NCBI GenBank assembly: GCA_017621205.1
Contig: JAGATQ010000024.1
Location: forward strand, 1-41,140
Source: Lachnospira sp.
Lineage (GTDB): Bacteria > Bacillota > Clostridia > Lachnospirales > Lachnospiraceae
DNA length: 41,140 nt
Reading direction: 5' to 3'
Each line of letters opens with the position of its first letter. Position 1 is the first letter of the stretch. Below are positions 16,900 to 24,759 of this stretch, one piece after another. Made by a program: the position numbers and the translations under genes. The notes beneath the pieces are model-generated. The model was given only the letters and a program-made list of their open reading frames with translations. It did not search any database and was not told the origin of the DNA.

Positions 16900-17907
16900 C
16901 TACTCTGGATTCCCCGAAGCAGTACCTTCGTCATTAGAATTCTCTACATCCTTTTGCTGTACCGGATTAAAAATAAAATCAGCAATGCTTTGTTTGCAAA
17001 CCTCAGAATCTATCCGATAAATCGTACTTCCTTCCAACACCTGTGCCGTATACTCATCATCGTCTGGAAGAATACGTTCTCTTACCCCGTTGGAGCTTAA
17101 CGTAATTACTTCTGCAAGATAATCCTTCATAATATCCGGTGTAATATCCGTCGTCATGCTGTCCAGTAATGTTTCCAGAGTGGTAACCAAATTAGAAACA
17201 GAGGTTCCGGTCAGCTTTGAAAAAAGTGCCTTCATAAGCTTGCGTTCTCTTACAGTACGCCCAAAATCCCCCGCAGCATCCTGCTTGATACGAACATAGG
17301 CAAGTGCCTGTGTACCGTTCAGAATATTCTCTCCGAGAGCGACCTGATTCACTACATTATCATTGTAATAATATTGCAGATAGCTGGCTTCAAATTGCGT
17401 TACATCAATAGAGACTCCGCCAAGCTTATCAATAATATTAACAAAATCCTTAAATTCTACAACTGCATACTGATCCAAACGAATTCCATAATTCGCAGCA
17501 ATAGTCTCATATAACAGCGAAATCCCACCGATAGAATATGCCATACTAAGACGGTTTTCCCCATAACCCGGAATATCTACATAGGTATCTCCAAGCAGGG
17601 AAGTCATCTTAAGCTGGGAATTCTTGTTGTCAATTGACGCAATCATCATACAATCAGAACGTCCATATCCGGTCTCACTTCCCCGCTTATCTGCCCCCAC
17701 TAGCAGAATATTCTTAATTTTGTCATCCCCCGTCAATCCATAGCTGCCCATACTACTACTGTTCATGCTTGCAAATGAAACAACCGCCCTCTCGTTGGAC
17801 TGTTTCACTGCCTTATTGACAGCAAAGCCCTTATACCCGCCAAAGCCTATTGCCGCAACAAACAGTAGAACAATCAATACCTTCAACCATTTGCTCATTC
17901 TAATCAC
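16900..17907 (-). CDS. LytR-CpsA-Psr (LCP) family cell-wall glycopolymer ligase
   Basis: LCP enzymes attach lipid-linked polymers such as teichoic acids or capsule to peptidoglycan outside the membrane. This 335-residue protein has a short basic N-terminus, one membrane helix (about 8-28, VLIVLLFVAAIGFGGYKGF) and an LCP domain. The domain shows NILLVGADKRGSETGYGRSDCMMI (Arg and Asp of the pyrophosphate site), SLLGDTYVDIPGYGENRLSMAYSIGG, EFKDFVNIIDKLGGVSIDV and ALAYVRIKQDAAGDFGRTVRERK. It is read from its own promoter. Upstream genes encode a CbiT-like protein and a family 2 glycosyltransferase, consistent with surface polysaccharide work. Its C-terminal tail is acidic and disordered. Confidence 0.92.
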   Translation of the reverse strand: MIRMSKWLKVLIVLLFVAAIGFGGYKGFAVNKAVKQSNERAVVSFASMNSSSMGSYGLTGDDKIKNILLVGADKRGSETGYGRSDCMMIASIDNKNSQLKMTSLLGDTYVDIPGYGENRLSMAYSIGGISLLYETIAANYGIRLDQYAVVEFKDFVNIIDKLGGVSIDVTQFEASYLQYYYNDNVVNQVALGENILNGTQALAYVRIKQDAAGDFGRTVRERKLMKALFSKLTGTSVSNLVTTLETLLDSMTTDITPDIMKDYLAEVITLSSNGVRERILPDDDEYTAQVLEGSTIYRIDSEVCKQSIADFIFNPVQQKDVENSNDEGTASGNPE

Positions 17908-17940
17908 TCCTATATCCCTATTATAAAACTCTTATGTACG

Positions 17941-17969
17941 ATTATAGTATGAATAATCTTGAAATTCAA
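17941..17969 (-). promoter_or_regulatory. Promoter of the LCP gene
   Basis: On the minus strand TTGAAT (17964-17969) and TATAAT (17941-17946) are spaced by 17 bases. The -35 is embedded in an AATCTTGAAATTCAAGATT palindrome (about 17955-17973), which could be an operator. Confidence 0.75.
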
Positions 17970-18016
17970 GATTTATTTCTCGTTTCCATAGATTCCCCCT
18001 GTTCTATGTAGTCAAA

Positions 18017-18922
18017 CTAAGCCTCTCCGGTAATCAGCCAAGGAGACGGCTGTGTCATAAAGACACTATTGTGATTGGTTTTAGAAACGGAAATCTGCAT
18101 AACCTCCATATTACCAATTCCATACTGCTCAAACAAGGGCTTAATATTAGCAAGTGTGTCAAGCTCCAAGGTATAAATGACAAACTGCATATGTTCATTT
18201 TTCTCAAGCAATATCTTAATATTATCCTCCAAATGCTTATCCGCTACTACGAAGGACAGCCTTGGAACCGGAAGTCCCTCCATCGCCTCCTTGCTAAGCC
18301 CATCCACAATTTCTACATTATGCACACCAAATTTAGCTGCATTCTCTTCCATGGCATGCATGCTTCCGGCATCTGGTTCGACCGCAATAATCGTACCTTC
18401 GCTTGCCGCAATCGCTGCCTCAATTACAATCGACTCTCCACTGACAATACAGATAGTATCCTGCCTGTCAACATCCAAAAGGCTCATAATAACTGCACGG
18501 ATTTCATTGCCCACATACCGGATGGGACCACGGCTGAAATTCTCATTCTTAATACCGATGCGGTAGGACTCTCTCGTGTTCTCATTTACCACAAATAACA
18601 CTGTCGGGCCTTCAAGCTCCCGTCCCATCACACTTTTGATATCTGTCGCCGTTATCTCACTTCCCGGTGCAAAGCCAGTTCCAATATACACCTTACACTC
18701 ACCAAGTCCGGCTTCCCACAATTCATAACAAAGCTCTTTGTGACTTTCGTCCGCAAATATTAATACCCGTTTATGGCTCTCGATAAGCGGTATCACATTT
18801 TTCTTCTTTCCACATAAATTCATCGGATGAATCTTCTCCGGGCTAACATCCATTTTCTCTGAAAAAAAGCCCATCCAGTTCAGCATCTCTGTATTGCGGA
18901 ACGTGTTTGTATTTGCTCCCAT
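18017..18922 (-). CDS. CbiE/CbiT-like protein with degenerate methyltransferase fold
   Basis: This 301-residue protein resembles a precorrin-6Y methyltransferase. The N-terminal half recalls CbiE (ELWEAGLGECKVYIGTGFAPGSEITATDIKSVMGRELEGPTVLFVVN). FSRGPIRYVGNEIRAVIMSLLDVDRQDTICIVSGESIVIEAAIAASEGTIIAVEPDAGSMHAMEENAAKFGVHNVEIVDG recalls CbiT. The SAM-binding glycine loop of CbiT (DIGAGTGS) is replaced by IVSGESIV, so methyl transfer is doubtful. No cobalamin gene is near. Start 18922 is chosen for its AGGAGG, eight bases upstream; a longer frame would overlap the glycosyltransferase. The gene lies 34 bp after that glycosyltransferase, so a shared job is plausible but unknown. Confidence 0.55.
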   Translation of the reverse strand: MGANTNTFRNTEMLNWMGFFSEKMDVSPEKIHPMNLCGKKKNVIPLIESHKRVLIFADESHKELCYELWEAGLGECKVYIGTGFAPGSEITATDIKSVMGRELEGPTVLFVVNENTRESYRIGIKNENFSRGPIRYVGNEIRAVIMSLLDVDRQDTICIVSGESIVIEAAIAASEGTIIAVEPDAGSMHAMEENAAKFGVHNVEIVDGLSKEAMEGLPVPRLSFVVADKHLEDNIKILLEKNEHMQFVIYTLELDTLANIKPLFEQYGIGNMEVMQISVSKTNHNSVFMTQPSPWLITGEA

Positions 18923-18956
18923 AGCATTCCCTCCTAATCTGTCTGTTTTGTCATTA

Positions 18957-19946
18957 CTATAATGCCGCCATCTGCCTGTCCCAGTAGGATGTCCAGAAAT
19001 CAGGATTGAGCGACAACTTGCGTATCCACGATTTGGGCAGTTTACGATATCGTTTGCCAAGCTGGAAACCGATAAATTTAAATCCGCTAATCCATATCAC
19101 CTTCGGTATCAGATAAAACTTTCCATGCTTTAACATGTGTCCGCAGGTTCTTACCACAAGACGAATTCCTTCCTTCTCTGATTTCACCTTGGTAAACAAC
19201 TCCCCTGCCTGCTGCTGGGAAACAGCCACGTCAAAATTACGTTTGAGCTGCTGTAAGCCCGTATAGCTGTGCCAATGCGTGACCTTGGCATCTGCTGCAT
19301 AATAAATCGCATATCCCCCCTGTACCAGCTCTGCCGCCATCATCATATCTTCATTGAAGATGGCATGGCAGGCAAATCCTCCCGCATCCTCAAAAAGAGA
19401 GCGCCGATACATTGCACATACATTCGAACAGAAAAAGGTCTTGATTCCAAGCTCATTTAAGTCCTCAATCGTTTTCTTTCTACTCTCCGGCGGATAATTG
19501 AATACTCTTGTATAATGCTCCATATAATCCTTTTTGGCATCCCCAAGCTGCCTTGCATACGCTGCTGCTACCTGTTCATCCTGAAAAGCTCCAAGCAGCT
19601 TTTCGACTAAATGTTTATTCTTCGGCACAGCATCCTGCGTAATAAACAAAATAAAGTCAGCATCTGACATCGAAGCCCCCTGATTCCTTGTTCCCCCATG
19701 GTCAAATTCGTATTTGGAAATATGGGTAATAGTAATATCCTCATACTTTTTGGCCTCTTCGCTCCGAAAAAAATTCTCTTCTGTATTAATAATGTAAATA
19801 TGTCTCGGCTTTACCGTCTGCTTGTGCAGCCGCACAAGCAGTTGTTCAAGCTTCTCATCCGGTTGATAGGTTGGTATCACCACATCCACCGTACCAAGTG
19901 CAACAATCTCATCAATAGCTGGGCTTTGTGAAACATTTCCCTCCAT
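18957..19946 (-). CDS. Family 2 glycosyltransferase (rhamnosyltransferase-like)
   Basis: This GT-A fold enzyme transfers a sugar from a nucleotide donor, probably during cell-surface polysaccharide synthesis at the membrane face. The N-terminal motif is VDVVIPTYQPDEKLEQLLVRLHKQTVKPRHIYIINT. It is followed by HDGGTRNQ-like FDHGGTRNQGASMSDADFILFITQDAVPKN (the DxD-like region is QDA), FFCSNVCAMYRRSLFEDAGGF and NEDMMMAAELVQGGYAIYYAADAKVTHWHSY. These features match the RfbF-type rhamnosyltransferase group. The start is ambiguous: I prefer 19946 with AAGGTG six bases upstream, but 19952 and 19979 are in frame. The CbiT-like gene and the LCP ligase follow on the same strand. Confidence 0.88.
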   Translation of the reverse strand: MEGNVSQSPAIDEIVALGTVDVVIPTYQPDEKLEQLLVRLHKQTVKPRHIYIINTEENFFRSEEAKKYEDITITHISKYEFDHGGTRNQGASMSDADFILFITQDAVPKNKHLVEKLLGAFQDEQVAAAYARQLGDAKKDYMEHYTRVFNYPPESRKKTIEDLNELGIKTFFCSNVCAMYRRSLFEDAGGFACHAIFNEDMMMAAELVQGGYAIYYAADAKVTHWHSYTGLQQLKRNFDVAVSQQQAGELFTKVKSEKEGIRLVVRTCGHMLKHGKFYLIPKVIWISGFKFIGFQLGKRYRKLPKSWIRKLSLNPDFWTSYWDRQMAAL

Positions 19947-20028
19947 GTACATCACCTTACTTCCCTTCCCTATCAGCATTAGTCAACAGGTCACTATACT
20001 ACTATTGTCATGCACAGTTTTTCTAAAA

Positions 20029-21840
20029 TTATTCCTCTGCCTTTGCTGTCTTTTCTGTGCTATCAATGGCAATGCCAAGCTCCTCTAGCTGTTTATCATC
20101 TACAAGGTTCGGTGCCTCACTCATCAAATCACTGGCATCCTTCACCTTCGGAAATGCAATGACATCACGGATGCTTTCGGATTTCGTCATCAACATAATC
20201 ATACGGTCAAATCCAAAGGCAAGCCCGGCATGGGGCGGCACACCATACTTAAATGCATTGAGCAGGAAGCCAAAGCGGTCATAGGCCTCTTCCTTGGTAA
20301 AGCCAAGTGCTTTAAACATCTTCTCCTGCACATCATTCATGGAAATACGCACAGAACCACCACCTAATTCGCAGCCGTTTAATACAATGTCATACGCCTT
20401 CGCCCTCGCTTCCCATGGCTCATCTGTATCAAGCAAATGCAAATCCTCCTCCATCGGCATCGTAAAAGGATGGTGCATTGCCAGATATCTTCCCTGCTCC
20501 TCGGAATACTCAAACATCGGAAATTCTGTTACCCATAGGAAATTAAACTTATCCTCATCAATCAGCTCCATTCGCTTTGCAAGCTCTAAGCGCAATGCCC
20601 CAAGAACAGCAAATACTGTTTTATTCTTATCTGCGGCAAACAGCAGTAAATCCCCCGGCTGTCCCTTCATTGCTGCAATTAAGCTATCCATCTCCTCTTC
20701 CTTCATAAACTTGGCAAAGGAAGATTTCACACTGCCATCCTCCTGCAATGCGATATAGGCTAATCCCTTAGCCCCATAATCCTTGGCAAAATCCACTAAG
20801 GAATCAATCTTCTTGCGGGGCATGCCTCCCTGTCCCTTCGCATTGATTCCCCGGACAGAGCCACCATTTTCAATGGCATTCTTAAATACTACAAATTCAC
20901 AATCCCTAACGACACCTGTCACATCCGTTAATTCCATATCAAACCGGGTATCCGGCTTGTCCGAGCCATACCGCTCCATCGCCTCCGCCCAGGGCATGCG
21001 TGGAATCGGAAGAGGCACCTCCACATCAAGCACTTCCTTGAACACCTTGGCAAGAAGACGCTCATTGACATCAATTACATCATCCACATCCACAAAGGAA
21101 AGCTCCATATCAATCTGTGTAAATTCCGGCTGGCGGTCTGCACGCAAATCTTCATCCCGAAAGCACTTCGCAATCTGAAAGTAACGGTCATAACCAGAAC
21201 ACATCAATAACTGTTTAAAAATCTGAGGTGACTGTGGCAATGCATAAAAGTTGCCGGGATGCACACGGCTCGGTACAAGATAATCTCTTGCCCCCTCTGG
21301 GGTACTTTTACACAAAATTGGTGTTTCAATCTCCAAAAATCCCTCCTCTGCTAAAAATTGCCGCACAATAACTGCCACCTGACTGCGCAGCATAAGATTT
21401 CTTTGGATATCCGGGCGGCGCAGGTCTAAATAACGGTATTTTAAACGTACCTCATCCTTCGTCTTAGAGTTTTCCTCAATCGGAAATGGCGGAGTGTCTG
21501 ACTCTGAAAGAACACGAAGCCCATCTGCAACCACCTCGATTTCTCCCGTTTTCAAATTCTTATTGATTCCCCCTTCACGCTCTACAACTGTACCGGTAAC
21601 CGCTATGACAAACTCACTGCGAAGCCTGTATGCCTTATCAAATGCTTCCTTACCAAGCTTTTCCTCATTAAAAGTAACCTGCAATAAACCGCTCCGGTCT
21701 CTTACATCTACAAAGATTAATCCTCCGGTATTACGCGTCTTCTGCACCCAGCCCATTACGGTAACGCTCTGTCCAACATGTTCCTTACTTAATTCTGCAC
21801 ACCTGTGGCTTCTCTTTAAGCCACGCATCGACTCTGCCAT
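20029..21840 (-). CDS. aspS: Aspartyl-tRNA synthetase (bacterial type)
   Basis: This class II synthetase charges tRNA-Asp (or also tRNA-Asn, if the organism uses the transamidation route). The 603-residue protein has an anticodon-binding OB fold (VTVMGWVQKTRNTGGLIFVDVRDRSGLLQVTF) and class II motif 2 FRDEDLRADRQPEFTQIDMELSF. Next comes the bacterial GAD insertion domain (about 300-420), and then motif 3 GLAFGFDRMIMLM. The length is normal for bacterial AspRS. The start has AGGAGG upstream. It is the last gene of the long housekeeping series, separated by 102 bp with two imperfect direct repeats from the HD-GYP gene, so it may have its own promoter. Confidence 0.97.
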   Translation of the reverse strand: MAESMRGLKRSHRCAELSKEHVGQSVTVMGWVQKTRNTGGLIFVDVRDRSGLLQVTFNEEKLGKEAFDKAYRLRSEFVIAVTGTVVEREGGINKNLKTGEIEVVADGLRVLSESDTPPFPIEENSKTKDEVRLKYRYLDLRRPDIQRNLMLRSQVAVIVRQFLAEEGFLEIETPILCKSTPEGARDYLVPSRVHPGNFYALPQSPQIFKQLLMCSGYDRYFQIAKCFRDEDLRADRQPEFTQIDMELSFVDVDDVIDVNERLLAKVFKEVLDVEVPLPIPRMPWAEAMERYGSDKPDTRFDMELTDVTGVVRDCEFVVFKNAIENGGSVRGINAKGQGGMPRKKIDSLVDFAKDYGAKGLAYIALQEDGSVKSSFAKFMKEEEMDSLIAAMKGQPGDLLLFAADKNKTVFAVLGALRLELAKRMELIDEDKFNFLWVTEFPMFEYSEEQGRYLAMHHPFTMPMEEDLHLLDTDEPWEARAKAYDIVLNGCELGGGSVRISMNDVQEKMFKALGFTKEEAYDRFGFLLNAFKYGVPPHAGLAFGFDRMIMLMTKSESIRDVIAFPKVKDASDLMSEAPNLVDDKQLEELGIAIDSTEKTAKAEE

Positions 21841-21872
21841 GATTGTTCCTCCTGTTATTTTGGTACTTATCC

Positions 21873-21929
21873 TATCAAAACTATTTGTTCAGTATCTGCC
21901 CTGCCAAACTATTTGTCCAGATACTTGTC
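21873..21929. repeat. Two imperfect direct repeats upstream of aspS
   Basis: AAACTATTTGTTCAGTATC (from 21878) and AAACTATTTGTCCAGATAC (from 21907) are nearly the same, about 29 bases apart. They lie between the HD-GYP stop codon and the aspS start. They could be a regulator binding site or a small duplication. Confidence 0.55.
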
Positions 21930-21942
21930 CTACTTAATATCT

Positions 21943-22617
21943 TTAATCCTCTGTACCGGACTTGTTAAATTCATAATCAAACTCGTCACTGGTAAACATA
22001 GAAAGTTTACCAATAGCAAAAATTAATTCATTCGATTGTACAACCCGTTGAAATGCCAGAAAAACCCGCATATCAAAATGCCGTACCTCATCAATCATCA
22101 GTTCAATTGCTGTATCAATATCAAATGCCTCCCGATATGGCCGTTCGGATATCAATGCAGCAAACACATCACATACCCTTAATATTCTTGCCAGATAGGG
22201 AATGTCCTCTCCCACGAGATTACCCGGATATCCGGTTCCATCATAATTCTCATGATGATATAAAATAGCATCACACACTCTCTCATCAAACTGGCGCTCC
22301 ATCAACAACGCATAACCTAGCGTTGGATGCGTACGGTCATACCGCATCTGGTCAATCCTCATATAGTTCTTTAGTTCCTCATCCACATAGGCGCTAAGCT
22401 GTAATTTGCCAATATCATGCACCATGCCTGCCATTGCCGCCTGCTGACATTCCTCTTCTGTCATATTGAGTTCTCTGCTCACAAGATAAGCCACATTACT
22501 AACCAGCATCCCATGGGTCAATGCTTTTGCAAATTCGCTATCTACGTCCTGATTCCAAATTCGTTCCAATGCTCCACCGACCTTTCTATGTAATCCGTCT
22601 AACCATCCCGTAACCAC
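21943..22617 (-). CDS. HD-GYP-like phosphohydrolase
   Basis: This 224-residue single-domain protein carries GMVHDIGKLQLSAYVDEEL (the HD pair), DRTHPTLGYALL and HHENYDGTGYP, the full HHExxDGxGYP signature, followed by ARILRVCDVFAALISERPYREAF. HD-GYP proteins usually hydrolyse cyclic di-GMP; some act on other nucleotides. It has no receiver or other sensory domain and no membrane helix. The frame opens with GTG six bases after the hemZ stop, with only a weak ribosome binding site, so it is probably coupled to hemZ. The first 25 residues are less certain than the core. Confidence 0.85.
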   Translation of the reverse strand: MVTGWLDGLHRKVGGALERIWNQDVDSEFAKALTHGMLVSNVAYLVSRELNMTEEECQQAAMAGMVHDIGKLQLSAYVDEELKNYMRIDQMRYDRTHPTLGYALLMERQFDERVCDAILYHHENYDGTGYPGNLVGEDIPYLARILRVCDVFAALISERPYREAFDIDTAIELMIDEVRHFDMRVFLAFQRVVQSNELIFAIGKLSMFTSDEFDYEFNKSGTED

Positions 22618-22623
22618 TTCCGG

Positions 22624-24054
22624 TTAAAGCATACTTCGTTTCCGTTCTATCATTTCCTCTATCCTCTCAATATAAAGCTTCACATCCTTCACATTCTCCG
22701 TACGTTCTATACGATCCTCTGAAGAATATACATATTTACTGGAAGCTCCTGCCCCAAGAGCAAGTATCGTGTGCTTCTCCTCCATAATCAAAATATTATA
22801 GATGCCTTCCTTGCCGGGAATACTATAACCAATATTTTCAAAATTGCCCGGAATATTTTTCTGCCGGTACAAATAGTAGGGCTGCATCGAAAGCTCCTCT
22901 GCCACCTGATCTGCCCGTCTTAGCATCTCATCCGTCGTACCATAAAGCATACCCTCATATTGCTCCTTCATAATATTTAGGTTTGATGCCCGTTTCATTG
23001 CCAGAGAATGTATCGTAAGATTATCTGGCTTTAACCTCGAGATTTCCGATAAGGTATGGGAAACCTCAGTCATCGTCTCCCCCGGCAATCCCATAATTAA
23101 ATCCATGTTAACATTGTCAAAACCAACTTCCCTGGCCAGAACATATGCACGTTTTACCTGCTCTACTGTATGTGCCCTTCCAATCAGCTCCAACGTCTTA
23201 TCATTCATCGTCTGGGGATTAATACTGATTCGCGTTACCGGGCTGTGGTAAAGCACCTGAAGCTTCTCTAACGTAATGCTATCCGGTCTTCCTGCCTCCA
23301 CCGTAAATTCCCTGACATCCTCCAAACAAAAAGATTCTTCGACCTTTTTAAGCAGCCGCTCTAATTGGGAAGCACTTAGGGAGGTAGGCGTTCCTCCTCC
23401 GATATAGATACTAACCAATTGCCTGCCTCTCATTGCATGTGATGCAAAATCAATCTCTAAAAACAAAGCAGTGAGGTAATCCTCCACCATAGATTCATAT
23501 AATTTTATGGGAAATGAGGTAAACGAACAGTATAAACATCTTGATGGACAAAAGGGAATTCCAATATAAAGGCTATACTGATTCTCATATGCAATGTCTT
23601 TCAACACCGACTGCTCCCTTAATGCTACACGCAGACTGATATCAGCCTTCTGCTCTGTAGTCTGGTACGCACTTAAAAAATGCTGTTTTGCAGCCTTCGA
23701 AGACATCCCCTCCTCTAGCAGTCTGGTTATAATCTTTACCGGACGGATTCCGGTCAATGTTCCCCATGGAAGCGTGTGTCCTGTATATTCACATAAAATG
23801 TCATATACCACATTTTTGACAACATTGCGAAGCTGCATTTTATCCTTGTAATTACCAGAAAAATGCCTTTCATAAACCTTCCCCTCAGGAGAGGTAAACA
23901 AAATACAATGCTCTTTATCCTCGTGAAAGGTTACCTTAAACACCATCCGCACATTCGCAGTATCTGCAACTATCTTCTCATTATCAAAAAATGCCTGCAG
24001 CAAGGTTCTTATATCATAATCGTACCGGTCATCATTTGCCACTAATCCAATCAT
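22624..24054 (-). CDS. hemZ: HemZ-type radical SAM coproporphyrinogen dehydrogenase
   Basis: This oxygen-independent enzyme of the HemN/HemZ family is expected to decarboxylate coproporphyrinogen III; several relatives have other haem-related roles. It has about 476 residues with the radical SAM cluster motif YIGIPFCPSRCLYCSF (CxxxCxxC), preceded by LPWGTLTGIRPVKI. Further motifs are IYIGGGTPTSLSA, FTVEAGRPDSI, ISINPQTMNDKTL and YYLYRQKNIPGNFENIGYS. It aligns with B. subtilis HemZ over its length, which favours the ATG at 24054. In-frame starts at 24084, 24090 and a TTG at 24126 are possible and would abut or overlap the MBL gene. No other haem gene is near. Confidence 0.88.
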   Translation of the reverse strand: MIGLVANDDRYDYDIRTLLQAFFDNEKIVADTANVRMVFKVTFHEDKEHCILFTSPEGKVYERHFSGNYKDKMQLRNVVKNVVYDILCEYTGHTLPWGTLTGIRPVKIITRLLEEGMSSKAAKQHFLSAYQTTEQKADISLRVALREQSVLKDIAYENQYSLYIGIPFCPSRCLYCSFTSFPIKLYESMVEDYLTALFLEIDFASHAMRGRQLVSIYIGGGTPTSLSASQLERLLKKVEESFCLEDVREFTVEAGRPDSITLEKLQVLYHSPVTRISINPQTMNDKTLELIGRAHTVEQVKRAYVLAREVGFDNVNMDLIMGLPGETMTEVSHTLSEISRLKPDNLTIHSLAMKRASNLNIMKEQYEGMLYGTTDEMLRRADQVAEELSMQPYYLYRQKNIPGNFENIGYSIPGKEGIYNILIMEEKHTILALGAGASSKYVYSSEDRIERTENVKDVKLYIERIEEMIERKRSML

Positions 24055-24097
24055 CGTTTTCTCTGCGGGAAATTCCCGCCCCATCTCCATTATTGTT

Positions 24098-24733
24098 CTA
24101 CATAAAAGGGTTTTGTTCCCGCTCAATCTCCATCATCGTACTCGGTCCATGTCCCGGATACACCTTGACATAATCGGCAATATCAGCAAGCCTCTCCTTG
24201 ATGGATTGCAGAAGCTGTTCCCCATTGCCCCCCGGAAAATCGGTTCTGCCAACACTTCCTGCAAATAACGTATCACCGGAAAACAAAACCTCATCATCAA
24301 TAGCATAAAAACACATTCCTCCCGGTGTGTGTCCTGGTGTATGAATACATCGGAAATGTACCCCTGCCAGCTCCAATCTGTCGCCATCCTGCAAATATTC
24401 ATCCGCAAGAACCGTACAGGGTCTCCCAAACATCGTGCTAAGGTTCGTGGAAGGGTCGTTTAATATCTCCCGCTCCTCATAGGAAGCATACACCTTCACG
24501 GAATGAAAGGATTCCTTTAATGCCTCCAATCCATCGATATGGTCAAAATGCCCATGCGTTAACAGAATTGCCACTGGACGCATACCATTGTTCTCTAATA
24601 CATCCCGTATCAGATACCCTTGTGCCCCCGGGTCAATAATAACCGCCTCCTTCGTATCCTTGTTGCACAACAAATAGCAATTGGTTCCCATATTTCCAAC
24701 CTGCTCTGTAATTAACATCATATGCTGCCGCAT
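24098..24733 (-). CDS. MBL-fold hydrolase (glyoxalase II-like)
   Basis: This 211-residue metallo-beta-lactamase-fold enzyme has the metal motif THGHFDHID (HxHxDH). GMRPVAILLTHGHFDHI is followed by HTPGHTPGGMCFY, LFSGDTLFAGSVGRTDFPGG and VYPGHGPSTMMEIE. This arrangement is the short hydroxyacylglutathione hydrolase-like type common next to relA in Firmicutes; the true substrate is unknown and these organisms often lack glutathione. Start 24733 is chosen for AGGAG eight bases upstream. An in-frame GTG at 24763 overlaps the relA stop and has no better signal. It lies between relA and hemZ in one transcript. Confidence 0.88.
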   Translation of the reverse strand: MRQHMMLITEQVGNMGTNCYLLCNKDTKEAVIIDPGAQGYLIRDVLENNGMRPVAILLTHGHFDHIDGLEALKESFHSVKVYASYEEREILNDPSTNLSTMFGRPCTVLADEYLQDGDRLELAGVHFRCIHTPGHTPGGMCFYAIDDEVLFSGDTLFAGSVGRTDFPGGNGEQLLQSIKERLADIADYVKVYPGHGPSTMMEIEREQNPFM

Positions 24734-24759
24734 AAAAACGCTCCTCTCCGCAGACAAAC

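Noticed and set aside
20294..20758. Long plus-strand frames opposite aspS (also 20783-21178 and 21494-21937)
   Set aside because: They are serine-rich antisense shadows of aspS with no start signals.
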